From CAYYWP01 sp050176585 (GTDB lineage: Bacteria; Desulfobacterota; Binatia; HRBIN30; CADEER01), in the NCBI GenBank assembly GCA_050176585.1, contig JBFXHX010000025.1, forward strand, positions 1 to 63,231: a DNA stretch of 63,231 bases, given 5' to 3'. Shown in pieces: positions 39,553 to 49,118 of this stretch. The notes below the pieces were generated by a model. It worked only from the letters and a program-made list of their open reading frames with translations, was not told the DNA's origin and did not search any database. Position 1 is the first letter of the stretch, and the number at the start of each line of letters is the position of its first letter. The position numbers and the translations under genes were made by a program.

Positions 39553-40274
39553 GCCTCCCATGCGCTCAGCGCGGCGCACGCGGCGCGCGTGATCTCCACC
39601 GCCCGGTCCGGCGGCACGCGACCGCACAGCTGTTCGACGCGCACGAACAGCAGAAACGTCTGCACCGCATCATCGAGGCAGTAGCGATGGATCGCGCCCC
39701 ACGCCCCGCGCTCCCAGAGGCGTTGGATGTCGCCGCCTGAGGTCTGCGTCTTGCCCGGCAGATCGGCGAGCCTGGCAATCAGATCGAGCCCGCCGCGCAG
39801 CCGCACCGCCCCGTAGTTAGAGAACCAGTCGTGCAGATCGAGATGGGCGCCGAACCGGTGCCTGAGCCCGTTGCGCTGGCCGAAATAACGCGGCGCCACA
39901 CAACCGTGCCGCAACGCGCTCAGCTCCAGCACTGGCAGGTCGAACCCCCGTCCGTTGAACGTGACGAGGGTGCCTTCGAACGCCTCCAGGCGCCGCCAAA
40001 ACTCGTGCACGATGCCATCCTCGCCGAGGCGATCGGCGGCGAGCACCTCGATGCCGTTCATCTGGTAATCCGCGCCCGCGCTGACCATGGCGATGGAGAT
40101 CGGCACGTGCAGCGTGAGCGGAAAGAAATCGCTGCGCCCGTCCGACTCATGGCGGAGTTGCTCGCGCATGCGCTCGTATGCCTGATCGTCGCCGAGCGGC
40201 TGATTGCGAAACTGGGTGGCGCGCAACAATGCCTTGTCGATCCGCGTCTCCACGTCGAACGCGAGCACGCTCAT
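39546..40274 (-). CDS. PolB-related 3'-5' exonuclease
   Basis: A 242-residue protein of the predicted 3'-5' exonuclease family PF10108. It has the DEDD-type first motif FDVETRID near residue 8, a second block VTFNGRGFDLPVLELSAL, HLDLHDWFSNYG and a third block IHRYCLDDAVQTFLLFVR. ATG 40274 overlaps the upstream methyltransferase stop (ATGA). Direct linkage to uvrB suggests a repair role, but the link is inference. Confidence 0.88.
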   Translation of the reverse strand: MSVLAFDVETRIDKALLRATQFRNQPLGDDQAYERMREQLRHESDGRSDFFPLTLHVPISIAMVSAGADYQMNGIEVLAADRLGEDGIVHEFWRRLEAFEGTLVTFNGRGFDLPVLELSALRHGCVAPRYFGQRNGLRHRFGAHLDLHDWFSNYGAVRLRGGLDLIARLADLPGKTQTSGGDIQRLWERGAWGAIHRYCLDDAVQTFLLFVRVEQLCGRVPPDRAVEITRAACAALSAWEAW

Positions 40275-40960
40275 GTGCGTCGCGCCTCGATCAGGCGGAC
40301 CCACACCGGGCGCCCGTCTTCATGCTCGCGCACCTGCTCCGTGCGCACCGTGAACCCCGAGCGCTCCAGCAGCGCCAGCACCGTTTGGCGCGTCGTGTTC
40401 ACGGAGTCCGCCAACCACGCCAGCCCATCCGGCCGCAGACACGCGCTCAAGGCCGCGACGATGGCCGGCTCAGCGGCCGGGTCGTAACCGATCTCGGCTC
40501 CGAGGCAGAGGTGGAAGCGCCCGCACAACGCCGGGGCTCGCCAGTCCATCTGCACGCGCGCCAGCGCGCAGCGATTGGCGCGCGCGCTCCCCGCGAGCAC
40601 GCTGAGCGGCGCGCGGAGGTGATCGCTCGCCACCACGCGGGCGCCGCGCCGCGCGGCGGCCAGTGCTGGCAACCCGAGGCCGCAGCCGAGCTCGAGCACG
40701 TCCAGCCCCGGCCGCACGGTCGGATCGCCGGCGACCCGCCGCGCCAACGCGAGGGCGCCGGGCCACAGGTGGAGCCAGTACGGCGGTTCTGGCTGATCTT
40801 CATCGCGCAGCAGCGCTTCCACGTCCACGAAGCGCTCCAGCGCCGTCGCGCAGAGCAGCGGCACCCGCAGGTCGCCGCACTCGATCACGCGCTCGACCAG
40901 CGGCGGCGCCCCTTCCCCAAGCTGGCCGCGCGCTGGCGCGCTCGCCGCGGGTCCGTCCAC
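40271..40960 (-). CDS. SAM-dependent methyltransferase, family 16 type
   Basis: A 229-residue class I methyltransferase. PYWLHLWPGALALARRV precedes the SAM motif VLELGCGLGLPALAAARRGARVVASD, the arrangement of PF10294 / METTL-type protein N-methyltransferases. The substrate is unknown; protein lysine methylation is the commonest role of the family. GTG 40960 lies one base from the metallopeptidase stop, with GAGGGG upstream, so the genes are probably co-translated. Confidence 0.85.
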   Translation of the reverse strand: MDGPAASAPARGQLGEGAPPLVERVIECGDLRVPLLCATALERFVDVEALLRDEDQPEPPYWLHLWPGALALARRVAGDPTVRPGLDVLELGCGLGLPALAAARRGARVVASDHLRAPLSVLAGSARANRCALARVQMDWRAPALCGRFHLCLGAEIGYDPAAEPAIVAALSACLRPDGLAWLADSVNTTRQTVLALLERSGFTVRTEQVREHEDGRPVWVRLIEARRT

Positions 40961-40961
40961 C

Positions 40962-41330
40962 TCAATACCCCTCCGCTTCGATCTCGTCCTCGTCGAGGCC
41001 GAAGAAATGCCCGACCTCGTGAATGATGGTCTTGCGAATCTCTCGCCGGATCGCCGACGGCGTGCGGAATTCGCGCACCAGCGGGCGGAAATACACCGCG
41101 ATGCGGTCCGGGAGCGTCAACGCATCGGCCCAGCCCCGTTCGGTCGCCGGGATCCCCTGATACAAGCCAAAGAGCGTATCCCGTCGCGGGTCCAGACCCA
41201 TTTCGCGCAGCAACTCGGCGGGCGGCTCATCCTCCACGACCACCTCGACGTTCTCCAGTCTGCGCCGAAACACCTCCGGTAGCTCGTCGATCGCTTCGGC
41301 AACCAAGGCCCGGAATCGCTCCCGATCCAT
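40962..41330 (-). CDS. Zinicin-like metallopeptidase family protein
   Basis: A 122-residue protein of the DUF1025/PF06262 family with the zinc motif HEVGHFFGLDE (HExxHxxGxxD) at the C-terminus. It also has the family blocks VVVEDEPPAELL, FGLYQG and IAVYFRPLVREF. The biological substrate is unknown. It is the first gene of the minus-strand metallopeptidase - methyltransferase - exonuclease - uvrB operon. Confidence 0.93.
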   Translation of the reverse strand: MDRERFRALVAEAIDELPEVFRRRLENVEVVVEDEPPAELLREMGLDPRRDTLFGLYQGIPATERGWADALTLPDRIAVYFRPLVREFRTPSAIRREIRKTIIHEVGHFFGLDEDEIEAEGY

Positions 41331-41418
41331 ACGCCCATCCTAGCGGCAATTCGCCTACACGCGGAAGCGCGGGTGGGAATTCCTTGCACTAGCTGATCGA
41401 TGCTGCTGAGATGGCGCG

Positions 41419-42192
41419 ATGATGCGCCTTCGCCCCTTCGCTCTCCTCGCCCTGACCCCGCTCGCATTGGCCGGCTGCGGCACCTCGGGCGACTCGCAGT
41501 TCCAACCGATCGAGACGATCTACTACGTGTCTGGCGGGCCGAATCTGCAGTTCGAGCTGGTCAGCGATGAGGATCCGTCTTGCGGCAGCGACGGTACCGG
41601 TATTCAATCGCCCAACGCGGATCACCAGTTCGACGGGCGCATCTTCCAGACCCCCCACCTGTTCGTGCTTGAGAACACTCGCCAGCCGGTCCGCGCCGTT
41701 ATTCGCAACCTATCTACCCTGCCCATCCAGGTGGACATGTTTCTCGGCTTCACGCAGACCGTGGGCGGCAGCGCGGGAATGATCCCACCCGGCCAGTGTC
41801 GGACCATCGCCTCCGGCAGCACCAGCTCGTTGAATCCGGTGGCGCGCGGCCCGGAGGTTCGGACCGAGGTCTGCGCCCCCACCGAAGGTCTGAACACCTC
41901 GTGCCTGGACAGCGCGAGCGATCGCAGCCTCGCGTTTTTCGCCACCACCGGTGATCTGGTCGCGAGCGTGTTCACGAACTGCATCCTGGCGCCGATTCTG
42001 GATGCCTGCCGGACACCCGCGACCTTCTTCTGGGAGCGCCCCCAGGACTCATACGCGGCCGTTGTGCAGGTGAATCCCGGTCAGAATCCCGACGGGCAAC
42101 CCCCTGCCCAAGTCCGCTTAGAGCTGTACGTGAACGACGTGTTGCGCGAATTCCAAGGCGGCGTCGAGCCGATCGTCAGGGAAGACTTCTAA
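41419..42192 (+). CDS. Lipoprotein of unknown function
   Basis: A 257-residue protein with a lipobox LALAGC (Cys about residue 20). The mature part is beta-rich, with six further Cys (for example SCGSDG, QCRTI, VCAPT, SCLDS, NCIL, DACRT) that could form disulfides in the periplasm. No family is recognised. A second ATG lies one codon downstream; the ribosome-binding site is weak. It is convergent with sucC. Confidence 0.8.
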   Translation: MMRLRPFALLALTPLALAGCGTSGDSQFQPIETIYYVSGGPNLQFELVSDEDPSCGSDGTGIQSPNADHQFDGRIFQTPHLFVLENTRQPVRAVIRNLSTLPIQVDMFLGFTQTVGGSAGMIPPGQCRTIASGSTSSLNPVARGPEVRTEVCAPTEGLNTSCLDSASDRSLAFFATTGDLVASVFTNCILAPILDACRTPATFFWERPQDSYAAVVQVNPGQNPDGQPPAQVRLELYVNDVLREFQGGVEPIVREDF

Positions 42193-42391
42193 ACTCTTAT
42201 CCACAATACCGACTTTCGCCGCACTTTCAGGCCGCTTTCGCCGACTGGCTCGACTAGGTCGAGACATCACGCGTAAGTGGCGTATTTTGCGGCGTTTTCA
42301 TATTCGCGCGAAGTGATCGCGCCGCGTGCACCGCAAATTCACACTAGAGGCAAGCGGATTCGCGGCACACAATCAACAGCTTGTCCACACC
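42193..42391. promoter_or_regulatory. Convergent intergenic region with two DnaA-box-like 9-mers
   Basis: TTATCCACA (42197-42205) is an exact DnaA box, and TTGTCCACA (42381-42389) differs by one base, on the same strand. Between them are an inverted repeat CTCGAC-TAG-GTCGAG (42249-42263) and T-rich patches (GTATTTTGCGGCGTTTTCATATT). Neither neighbour is a replication gene. The inverted repeat might be a bidirectional terminator without T-run. Confidence 0.4.
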
Positions 42392-43555
<1,164 letters not shown>

Positions 43556-43573
43556 GTGGCGACCCAGGAGCTC

Positions 43574-44515
43574 TCAGCCGTTGAGGTACTTTTCGGATGC
43601 CTCCACGAGCTCGCGCACGTGCGCCACCGACTCCTGCAGCATCTTCTGCTCGGCCGGCGTCAGGTCGACCTCGATAACCTTCTCCACGCCGTTGCGACCG
43701 ATCTGCACCGGCACGCCGACGTAGAAACCGTTGACGCCGTACTCGCCCTCGAGGAGCGCGGCACACGGCAGGATCTCCTGCTTGTCGAACAAGTACGCTT
43801 CGGCCATGCGAATCGCCGCCGCTGCCGGCGAGTAGAACGCGGAGCCGGTCTTCAGGAGATTGACGATCTCGCCGCCGGCGCCGCGCACCCGCTTCTCGAT
43901 CGCGTCCAGACGGTCCGCCGGGATCAGCTTCTCCACCGGCATGTCGGCCACGTGGCACAGGCTCCGCACCGGCACCATGTCGTCGCCGTGCCCACCGAGC
44001 ACGATGGCGCTGACGCTGTTGACGGAAACATTCAGCTCCATGGCGATGAACGTGCGGTACCGCGCTGAATCCAGCACACCGGCCTGGCCGACCACGCGCT
44101 GCTTCGGGAAACCGGTGACGCGCTTCATCGCGGTGACCATCGCGTCGAGCGGGTTGGTGACCACGATCACGAACGAATCGGGCGCATACTTTTTGATGCC
44201 GGCGCCGACGCTTTTCATGACTTTGACGTTGGTCTCCAGCAAGTCGTCGCGGCTCATACCGGGCTTGCGGGGCAATCCAGCGGTGACGATGCAGACGCTG
44301 GCGCCCTCGATCACCGACAGGTCGGTGCTCCCGATCACCTGCGCGTCGAAACCTTCGATGGGTCCCGACTCCAGCAGGTCGAGCGCCTTACCCTGCGGCA
44401 CGCCGTCGACGACGTCGTAGAGCACCACGTCGCCCAGCCGTTTGAGCAGGGCCAAATGCGCGAGCGTACCTCCGATTGCACCAGATCCGATCATCGCAAT
44501 CTTACGTCGACTCAT
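43574..44515 (-). CDS. mdh: Malate dehydrogenase (NAD-dependent, LDH-like)
   Basis: A 313-residue enzyme oxidising malate to oxaloacetate. The NAD fold is IAMIGSGAIGGTLAHL with the acidic VVLYDVVDG; substrate-binding Arg residues fall in GLPRKPGMSRDDLL and GVLDSARYRTF; the catalytic His is in VLGGHGDDMVP. Arg rather than Gln in the mobile loop (PRKPGMSR) supports malate over lactate. AAGGA lies 8 bases before ATG 44515; open sequence further upstream is not coding. Confidence 0.97.
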   Translation of the reverse strand: MSRRKIAMIGSGAIGGTLAHLALLKRLGDVVLYDVVDGVPQGKALDLLESGPIEGFDAQVIGSTDLSVIEGASVCIVTAGLPRKPGMSRDDLLETNVKVMKSVGAGIKKYAPDSFVIVVTNPLDAMVTAMKRVTGFPKQRVVGQAGVLDSARYRTFIAMELNVSVNSVSAIVLGGHGDDMVPVRSLCHVADMPVEKLIPADRLDAIEKRVRGAGGEIVNLLKTGSAFYSPAAAAIRMAEAYLFDKQEILPCAALLEGEYGVNGFYVGVPVQIGRNGVEKVIEVDLTPAEQKMLQESVAHVRELVEASEKYLNG

Positions 44516-44867
44516 CCCCGTATCCTTCCGGTTTGTATGGTCGGCCTCCTGCGGGCGCAGCGGCCGGTGGCCTTGCAGCGTCCGCGTACCTAGCCCGTAT
44601 CGTACGCTGCGGCAAGCATCCCACCAGGCGGTCACTGGCGGGCGATTCTTCGCGCCGCGCGGCGCCCGATGCGCCCTCGCAGCGCACAGATCGAGCCGCA
44701 GCGCCGGCCCGTGCGACAGTGACGTGGACTGGATCGCGCGACACACACTCTGCGCGCCGCGGCGCCGCTGAAGGCACACCGTGGTCGCATCGAAACGCGG
44801 AGCCCAGCAGCGATCCGAGTGACGTTCGGCTGCAGGCGCGGGCCGCCGGCGAGCCCGGCTCACGCGC
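44516..44867. other. Intergenic stretch upstream of mdh
   Basis: About 350 bases between mdh and the zinc-ribbon gene, both on the minus strand. Besides the promoter near 44600 I see no gene: the open frames are low-complexity without start signals. Confidence 0.45.
44587..44615 (-). promoter_or_regulatory. Sigma-70-type promoter of mdh-sucC
   Basis: On the minus strand, TTGCCG (44615-44610) and TAGGTA (44592-44587) are 17 bases apart, about 70 bases upstream of the mdh ATG. Confidence 0.5.
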
Positions 44868-45173
44868 TCAGCGCCGGCGCGGGCGCGCGAACAGCGCTTC
44901 CAAGCGCGCCCGCGCGTCGGCGCGGTCCGCGGTTTCGCCGCTCGTGGAGGCGGCCGAGCCGAAGTACTCGCAGAAATTGCCGCGCTTCTTGTCGACCTGC
45001 CGTTCGGCTTGCGGTTCGCGGCACTCGTTGTGCCGCGGCGGATCGTAGAAGCGGCAGTTGCGGCAGCAGTGGAGGTCCGCATCACACCGCGCGCACGCAT
45101 CGCGTCGACCGAGGCGCCCTGACGGGAGCGGAGCGCCACAGCGCCAGCAGGCTCCAGATTGCCCTTCGGCCAT
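44868..45173 (-). CDS. Small Cys-rich zinc-ribbon protein
   Basis: A 101-residue protein. CWRCGAPLP and CARC form one likely ribbon, and HCCRNCRFYDP...NECREP...NFCEYF supplies further ligands. The tail (about 75-101) is Ala/Arg-rich with a short helix (ARARLEALFAR). The function is unknown. ATG 45173 has only a modest AAGAAAG upstream; longer frames start in noncoding sequence. It is divergent from xerC across 80 bases. Confidence 0.78.
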   Translation of the reverse strand: MAEGQSGACWRCGAPLPSGRLGRRDACARCDADLHCCRNCRFYDPPRHNECREPQAERQVDKKRGNFCEYFGSAASTSGETADRADARARLEALFARPRRR

Positions 45174-45180
45174 GGCTTTC

Positions 45181-45209
45181 TTGTTCCGCTGCGGCGCGAT
45201 TGTTAGCAT
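45181..45209 (+). promoter_or_regulatory. Possible promoter of the xerC-arg-dap cluster
   Basis: TTGTTC (45181-45186) and TAGCAT (45204-45209) are 17 bases apart, 45 bases upstream of the xerC ATG. Both hexamers have two mismatches from consensus. Confidence 0.35.
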
Positions 45210-45253
45210 AACGCGTGTCGTGCCGGAAACGACGGTGCGCGTGTTCGTGAGCC

Positions 45254-46162
45254 ATGACCACCTTGCAGTCGGCCATCGACAGTTTCCTGCGCACCCTCGG
45301 CGCGGAAGACAGCGCCGCACCGAATACCCTGCGCGCCTACGCCGCTGATCTCGGCCAATTGCTCGAATCGGTCGCCGCACACGCTGGCACGCCGAGCGCG
45401 GACGTGCCCTGCTCCGCGCTCGACCGCGATGCGCTGCGGATCTTCATGGTCGAGCGCCTGCGCGCCGGCAAGCGGAGCTCCGCCGCGCGCAAGCTGTCCG
45501 CCGCGAAACGCTTCGTCCGGCACCTGCTCCGCTGCGGCGCGCTCGAGGCCGATCCCTGTGCCGGCCTGCAGGCGCCGAAATCGGACGTGACCCTTCCCGC
45601 CCACCTCTCAGTCGACGACATGTTTCGCCTGCTCGGCGCACCCACCGACACGCCCGCCGGACTCCGCGATCGCGCGCTCCTGGAAGTCGCCTACTCGTGC
45701 GGGCTCCGCGTAAGCGAGCTGGTCGGGCTCGACTGGGAAGACGTCGACGAGACGCTCAGCGTGGTGCGGGTGCGGGGCAAAGGCCGCAAGGAGCGGATCG
45801 TCCCGATCGGGGGAGCCGCGCTGACCGCGCTGCGCGCGTATCGCGAGCGCCTCGCGGACCTCTGCCCGCGCGGCCCGCGCGACACCCGCGCCGTTTTCCT
45901 GAACCGCCGTGGCGGCCGGTTGACCGTGCGCTCGGTCGCGCGCTTCGTCGACGCGTATACGCAAGCCGGCGGCGTCGCTGGGAAGATCAGCCCGCACGCA
46001 CTGCGGCACAGCTTCGCCACGCATCTGCTCGGCGCGGGCGCCGACCTGCGGGCGATCCAGGAGATGCTCGGGCACGCGAGCCTGTCGACCACGCAGAAGT
46101 ACACGCACGTCAACCTCGATCAGCTGATGGCGGCGTACGATAAGGCTCATCCGCGCGCGTGA
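45254..46162 (+). CDS. xerC: Tyrosine recombinase XerC
   Basis: A 302-residue chromosome-dimer resolvase acting at dif. All catalytic residues are present: Arg152, Lys176, His248 and Arg251 (HALRHSF), His274 (GHASLSTTQ) and Tyr283. The N-terminal SAM-like domain (1-110) is complete. XerC rather than XerD is favoured by the adjacent hslVU, an arrangement also seen in other phyla. It is a chromosomal housekeeping gene, unlike the integrase remnant at 26301. Confidence 0.95.
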   Translation: MTTLQSAIDSFLRTLGAEDSAAPNTLRAYAADLGQLLESVAAHAGTPSADVPCSALDRDALRIFMVERLRAGKRSSAARKLSAAKRFVRHLLRCGALEADPCAGLQAPKSDVTLPAHLSVDDMFRLLGAPTDTPAGLRDRALLEVAYSCGLRVSELVGLDWEDVDETLSVVRVRGKGRKERIVPIGGAALTALRAYRERLADLCPRGPRDTRAVFLNRRGGRLTVRSVARFVDAYTQAGGVAGKISPHALRHSFATHLLGAGADLRAIQEMLGHASLSTTQKYTHVNLDQLMAAYDKAHPRA

Positions 46163-46183
46163 GCGCATCATCGCCGAGCCCCG

Positions 46184-46786
46184 ATGCCACGCCCGCCAAC
46201 TCCCCGTCTCGCACCCGTGCGCACCGGTCGCGTCCGCGCAGACGTCCTGCGGGTGCGCAGCACGACCATCGTCGCACTGCGCCACAACGGTTCCGTGGTC
46301 ATGGCGGGCGACGGACAAGTCACGCTCGGCCACCAGGTGATGAAGCGCGGGGCACGCAAGGTGCGACGCCTGCACGGCGGCCGCGTGCTGGCCGGGTTCG
46401 CCGGCGCCAGTGCCGACGCGTTCACGCTGTTCGATAAATTCGAAGCGAAGCTCGAACAGCATCAGGGCAACCTCATCCGCGCGGCGGTGGAGCTGGCCAA
46501 GGACTGGCGCACCGACCGGGTCCTGCGCCGCCTCGAGGCCCTGCTGTTGGCGGCGGACCGCGAGTCGCTGCTGGTGATCTCCGGCAGCGGCGACATCATC
46601 GAGCCGGACGAGCCGGTGACCGCCATCGGGTCCGGGGGGCCGTTCGCCCTGGCCGCCGCTCGCGCGCTGATGGCGCATAGCTCGCTGCCTGCGCGTGCCA
46701 TCGCCGAGGAGGCGATGCGGGTGGCGGCATCGATCTGCATCTTCACCAACGACCACGTCACGATCGAGGAGCTGCCGTCGTCATGA
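46184..46786 (+). CDS. hslV: ATP-dependent protease peptidase subunit HslV
   Basis: About 200 residues from ATG 46184. The mature enzyme begins at the Thr of the RS-TTIVAL segment, the catalytic N-terminal threonine; GDGQVTLGHQVMK and GSGGPFALAAARAL follow as usual. As called, 25-26 residues precede Thr1, far more than the usual one to five. A GTG at 46253 would leave only a short propeptide, but neither start has a good ribosome-binding site. It assembles with HslU, whose ATG overlaps its stop. Confidence 0.93.
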   Translation: MPRPPTPRLAPVRTGRVRADVLRVRSTTIVALRHNGSVVMAGDGQVTLGHQVMKRGARKVRRLHGGRVLAGFAGASADAFTLFDKFEAKLEQHQGNLIRAAVELAKDWRTDRVLRRLEALLLAADRESLLVISGSGDIIEPDEPVTAIGSGGPFALAAARALMAHSSLPARAIAEEAMRVAASICIFTNDHVTIEELPSS

Positions 46787-48135
46787 GTCAGATGACGCCG
46801 CGCGAGATCGTCTCCGAGCTCGACCGCTACATCGTCGGTCAACGCAATGCGAAGCGCGCGGTCGCCATCGCCCTGCGCAACCGCTGGCGCCGCCAGCAAG
46901 TCCCGGAAGAGCTCCGGGACGAGATCGCGCCGAAGAACATCATCATGATCGGGCCCACTGGCGTCGGAAAGACCGAGATCTCGCGCCGCCTGGCCAAGCT
47001 GGCGCAAGCCCCCTTCCTGAAGGTCGAGGCGTCGAAGTTCACCGAGGTGGGCTACGTGGGCCGCGACGTGGAATCGATCATCCGCGATCTCGCCGAGCTC
47101 GCCATCAAGATGGTGCGCGAGGAGGAGCAAACGAAGGTCCAGCTGCGCGCGCGCGAACGCGCCGAGGAGCGCGTGCTCGATCTCTTGCTGCCCAGCAGCG
47201 GGACCGGCGAGCACCGCATCCAACCAATGCGGCACGAGCCCCCCGCTGCCGACACCGCCAACACGCGGGACAAGCTGCGGCGGATGCTGCGCGAAGGGAA
47301 GCTCGACCAGCGTCAGGTGGAGCTCGAGGTCAGCAAACCCGCCACCCCCATGGTCGAGGTCATGACCCCGCAGGGGCTCGAGGAAATGGCTTTCCAGCTG
47401 AAGGACGCGTTCGCGAACCTCTTTCCGGCCAGTACGAAGAAGCGGCAGTGCTCCGTGCGAGAAGCCTTCGAACAGCTCACGCAGGAGGAAGCGACCAAGC
47501 TCTTGGACATGGACGCGGTGCATAAGGAAGCGGTGCGCCGGGTCGAGCAGACCGGCATCGTCTTCATCGACGAGATCGACAAAATCGCCGGCCGGCAAGG
47601 CATGGGCGGGCCCGACGTCTCGCGCGAAGGCGTGCAGCGCGACCTGTTGCCGATCGTCGAGGGCAGCACCGTGAATACGAAATACGGCATGGTACGCACC
47701 GACCACATCCTGTTCGTCGCCTCCGGCGCCTTTCACATCAGCAAGCCGTCCGATCTGCTGCCGGAATTCCAGGGCCGCTTTCCGATACGGGTCGAGCTCG
47801 ACCCGCTGACGCGCGACGACTTCGTCCGCATCCTCACCGAGCCCGCCAACGCGCTCCTCAAGCAGTACGTCGCGCTCATGGCGACCGAAGGCGTATCGCT
47901 GTCCTTCACCGACGACGCCATCCACGCGATCGCGGACGTGGCGGCCCGCGTCAATGAACGCACGGAGAACATCGGCGCACGGCGACTGCACACGGTCATG
48001 GAGCGGTTGCTTGACCAAATATCCTTCGACGGGCCAGAGATGGCGGGATCACACGTGACGATCGACGCCCAGCAGGTGGAAGCTAAGCTCGGCGCGGTCG
48101 TGCAAAACGACGATCTCGCTCGCTATATTCTCTGA
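46783..48135 (+). CDS. hslU: ATP-dependent protease ATPase subunit HslU
   Basis: A 450-residue AAA+ unfoldase. It starts MSQMTPREIVSELDRYIVGQ, with Walker A GPTGVGKT, the pore loop KFTEVGYVGRDVE, an intermediate (I) domain rich in charged helices (about 105-235), Walker B IVFIDEIDKIA and the C-terminal end RYIL that inserts into HslV. It overlaps hslV by four bases (ATGA). Confidence 0.98.
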   Translation: MSQMTPREIVSELDRYIVGQRNAKRAVAIALRNRWRRQQVPEELRDEIAPKNIIMIGPTGVGKTEISRRLAKLAQAPFLKVEASKFTEVGYVGRDVESIIRDLAELAIKMVREEEQTKVQLRARERAEERVLDLLLPSSGTGEHRIQPMRHEPPAADTANTRDKLRRMLREGKLDQRQVELEVSKPATPMVEVMTPQGLEEMAFQLKDAFANLFPASTKKRQCSVREAFEQLTQEEATKLLDMDAVHKEAVRRVEQTGIVFIDEIDKIAGRQGMGGPDVSREGVQRDLLPIVEGSTVNTKYGMVRTDHILFVASGAFHISKPSDLLPEFQGRFPIRVELDPLTRDDFVRILTEPANALLKQYVALMATEGVSLSFTDDAIHAIADVAARVNERTENIGARRLHTVMERLLDQISFDGPEMAGSHVTIDAQQVEAKLGAVVQNDDLARYIL

Positions 48136-48158
48136 CCGCCGATGGACGACCGTTTCGC

Positions 48159-49118
48159 ATGACCGCCCGGAGCCCGCAGCAGGTGCGCGATCTCATCGCC
48201 AGGGCGGAGGTGCTGCTCGAGGCCTTACCGTACATCCGCCGCTTCGCCGGCTCGACGCTGGTGATCAAGTACGGCGGCCACGCGATGATCGATGCCGCGC
48301 TGAAGGACAGCTTCGCGCAGGACATCGTGCTGCTGAAGTATGTCGGCATGAATCCGGTCGTCGTGCACGGCGGCGGACCGCAGATCGCCGAGATGTTGCG
48401 CCAGCTCGGCATCGAGTCGCGCTTCGTCCGCGGCATGCGGGTCACCGACCAGGCGACGATGGACGTCGTCGAAATGGTCCTGGGCGGCAAGACGAACAAG
48501 GAGATCGTCACCTTGATCAACCAGCACGGCGGGCACGCCGTGGGCCTGTCCGGCAAGGACGGCGCGTTGATCCGCGCGCGCAAGCTGCGCATGACGGCCC
48601 CAGGGGCGAACGGTGAAGAAGAGCTCGACATCGGCATGGTCGGTGAAGTGACCGCGGTGAACCCCATGGTGCTGGAAGCCCTGGACCGCAGCGACATCAT
48701 CCCGGTGATCGCGCCGATCGGCGTCGGCGAACAGGGCGAGACGTACAACATCAACGCCGATCTGGTCGCCGGCAAGGTCGCGGAAGCGTTGCGCGCCGAA
48801 AAGCTCATCCTGCTCACCGATGTCGACGGCATTCGCGACGCCAGCGGCGCCGTGATGCCGACCTTGGAGGACGTGCGCGCCCGCGAGCTCATCGACCACG
48901 GCGTGATCGTCGAAGGAATGATCCCGAAAGTGGAGTGCTGCCTGGAGGCGCTGCACAACGGCGTGAAGAAGACCCATATCCTGGACGGGCGGCTCCGGCA
49001 CGCGGTGTTGCTGGAGATCTTCACCCGCGAGGGCGTCGGCACCGAGCTCATCCGCCACACCGGCCGCTCCACGCGCAGCCGCGGCGAGGCGCGCCGCGCC
49101 GGGAGCGGAGTGCAATGA
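48159..49118 (+). CDS. argB: Acetylglutamate kinase
   Basis: A 319-residue kinase phosphorylating N-acetylglutamate, second step of arginine synthesis. Motifs: VIKYGGHAM, VVVHGGGPQI, GLSGKDGALI, NINADLVAGKVAEAL, LLTDVDGIRDASG. An N-terminal helix (RDLIARAEVLLEALPYIRRFAG), typical of the hexameric arginine-inhibited form, suggests feedback inhibition. It follows hslU by 23 bases and overlaps argD (ATGA). Confidence 0.97.
   Translation: MTARSPQQVRDLIARAEVLLEALPYIRRFAGSTLVIKYGGHAMIDAALKDSFAQDIVLLKYVGMNPVVVHGGGPQIAEMLRQLGIESRFVRGMRVTDQATMDVVEMVLGGKTNKEIVTLINQHGGHAVGLSGKDGALIRARKLRMTAPGANGEEELDIGMVGEVTAVNPMVLEALDRSDIIPVIAPIGVGEQGETYNINADLVAGKVAEALRAEKLILLTDVDGIRDASGAVMPTLEDVRARELIDHGVIVEGMIPKVECCLEALHNGVKKTHILDGRLRHAVLLEIFTREGVGTELIRHTGRSTRSRGEARRAGSGVQ

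Noticed and set aside
37741..39684. Long plus-strand open frame opposite uvrB (over 640 codons)
   Set aside because: It is a high-GC shadow of uvrB: His/Val/Arg/Asp-rich, no domain, no ribosome-binding site, while uvrB is certain.
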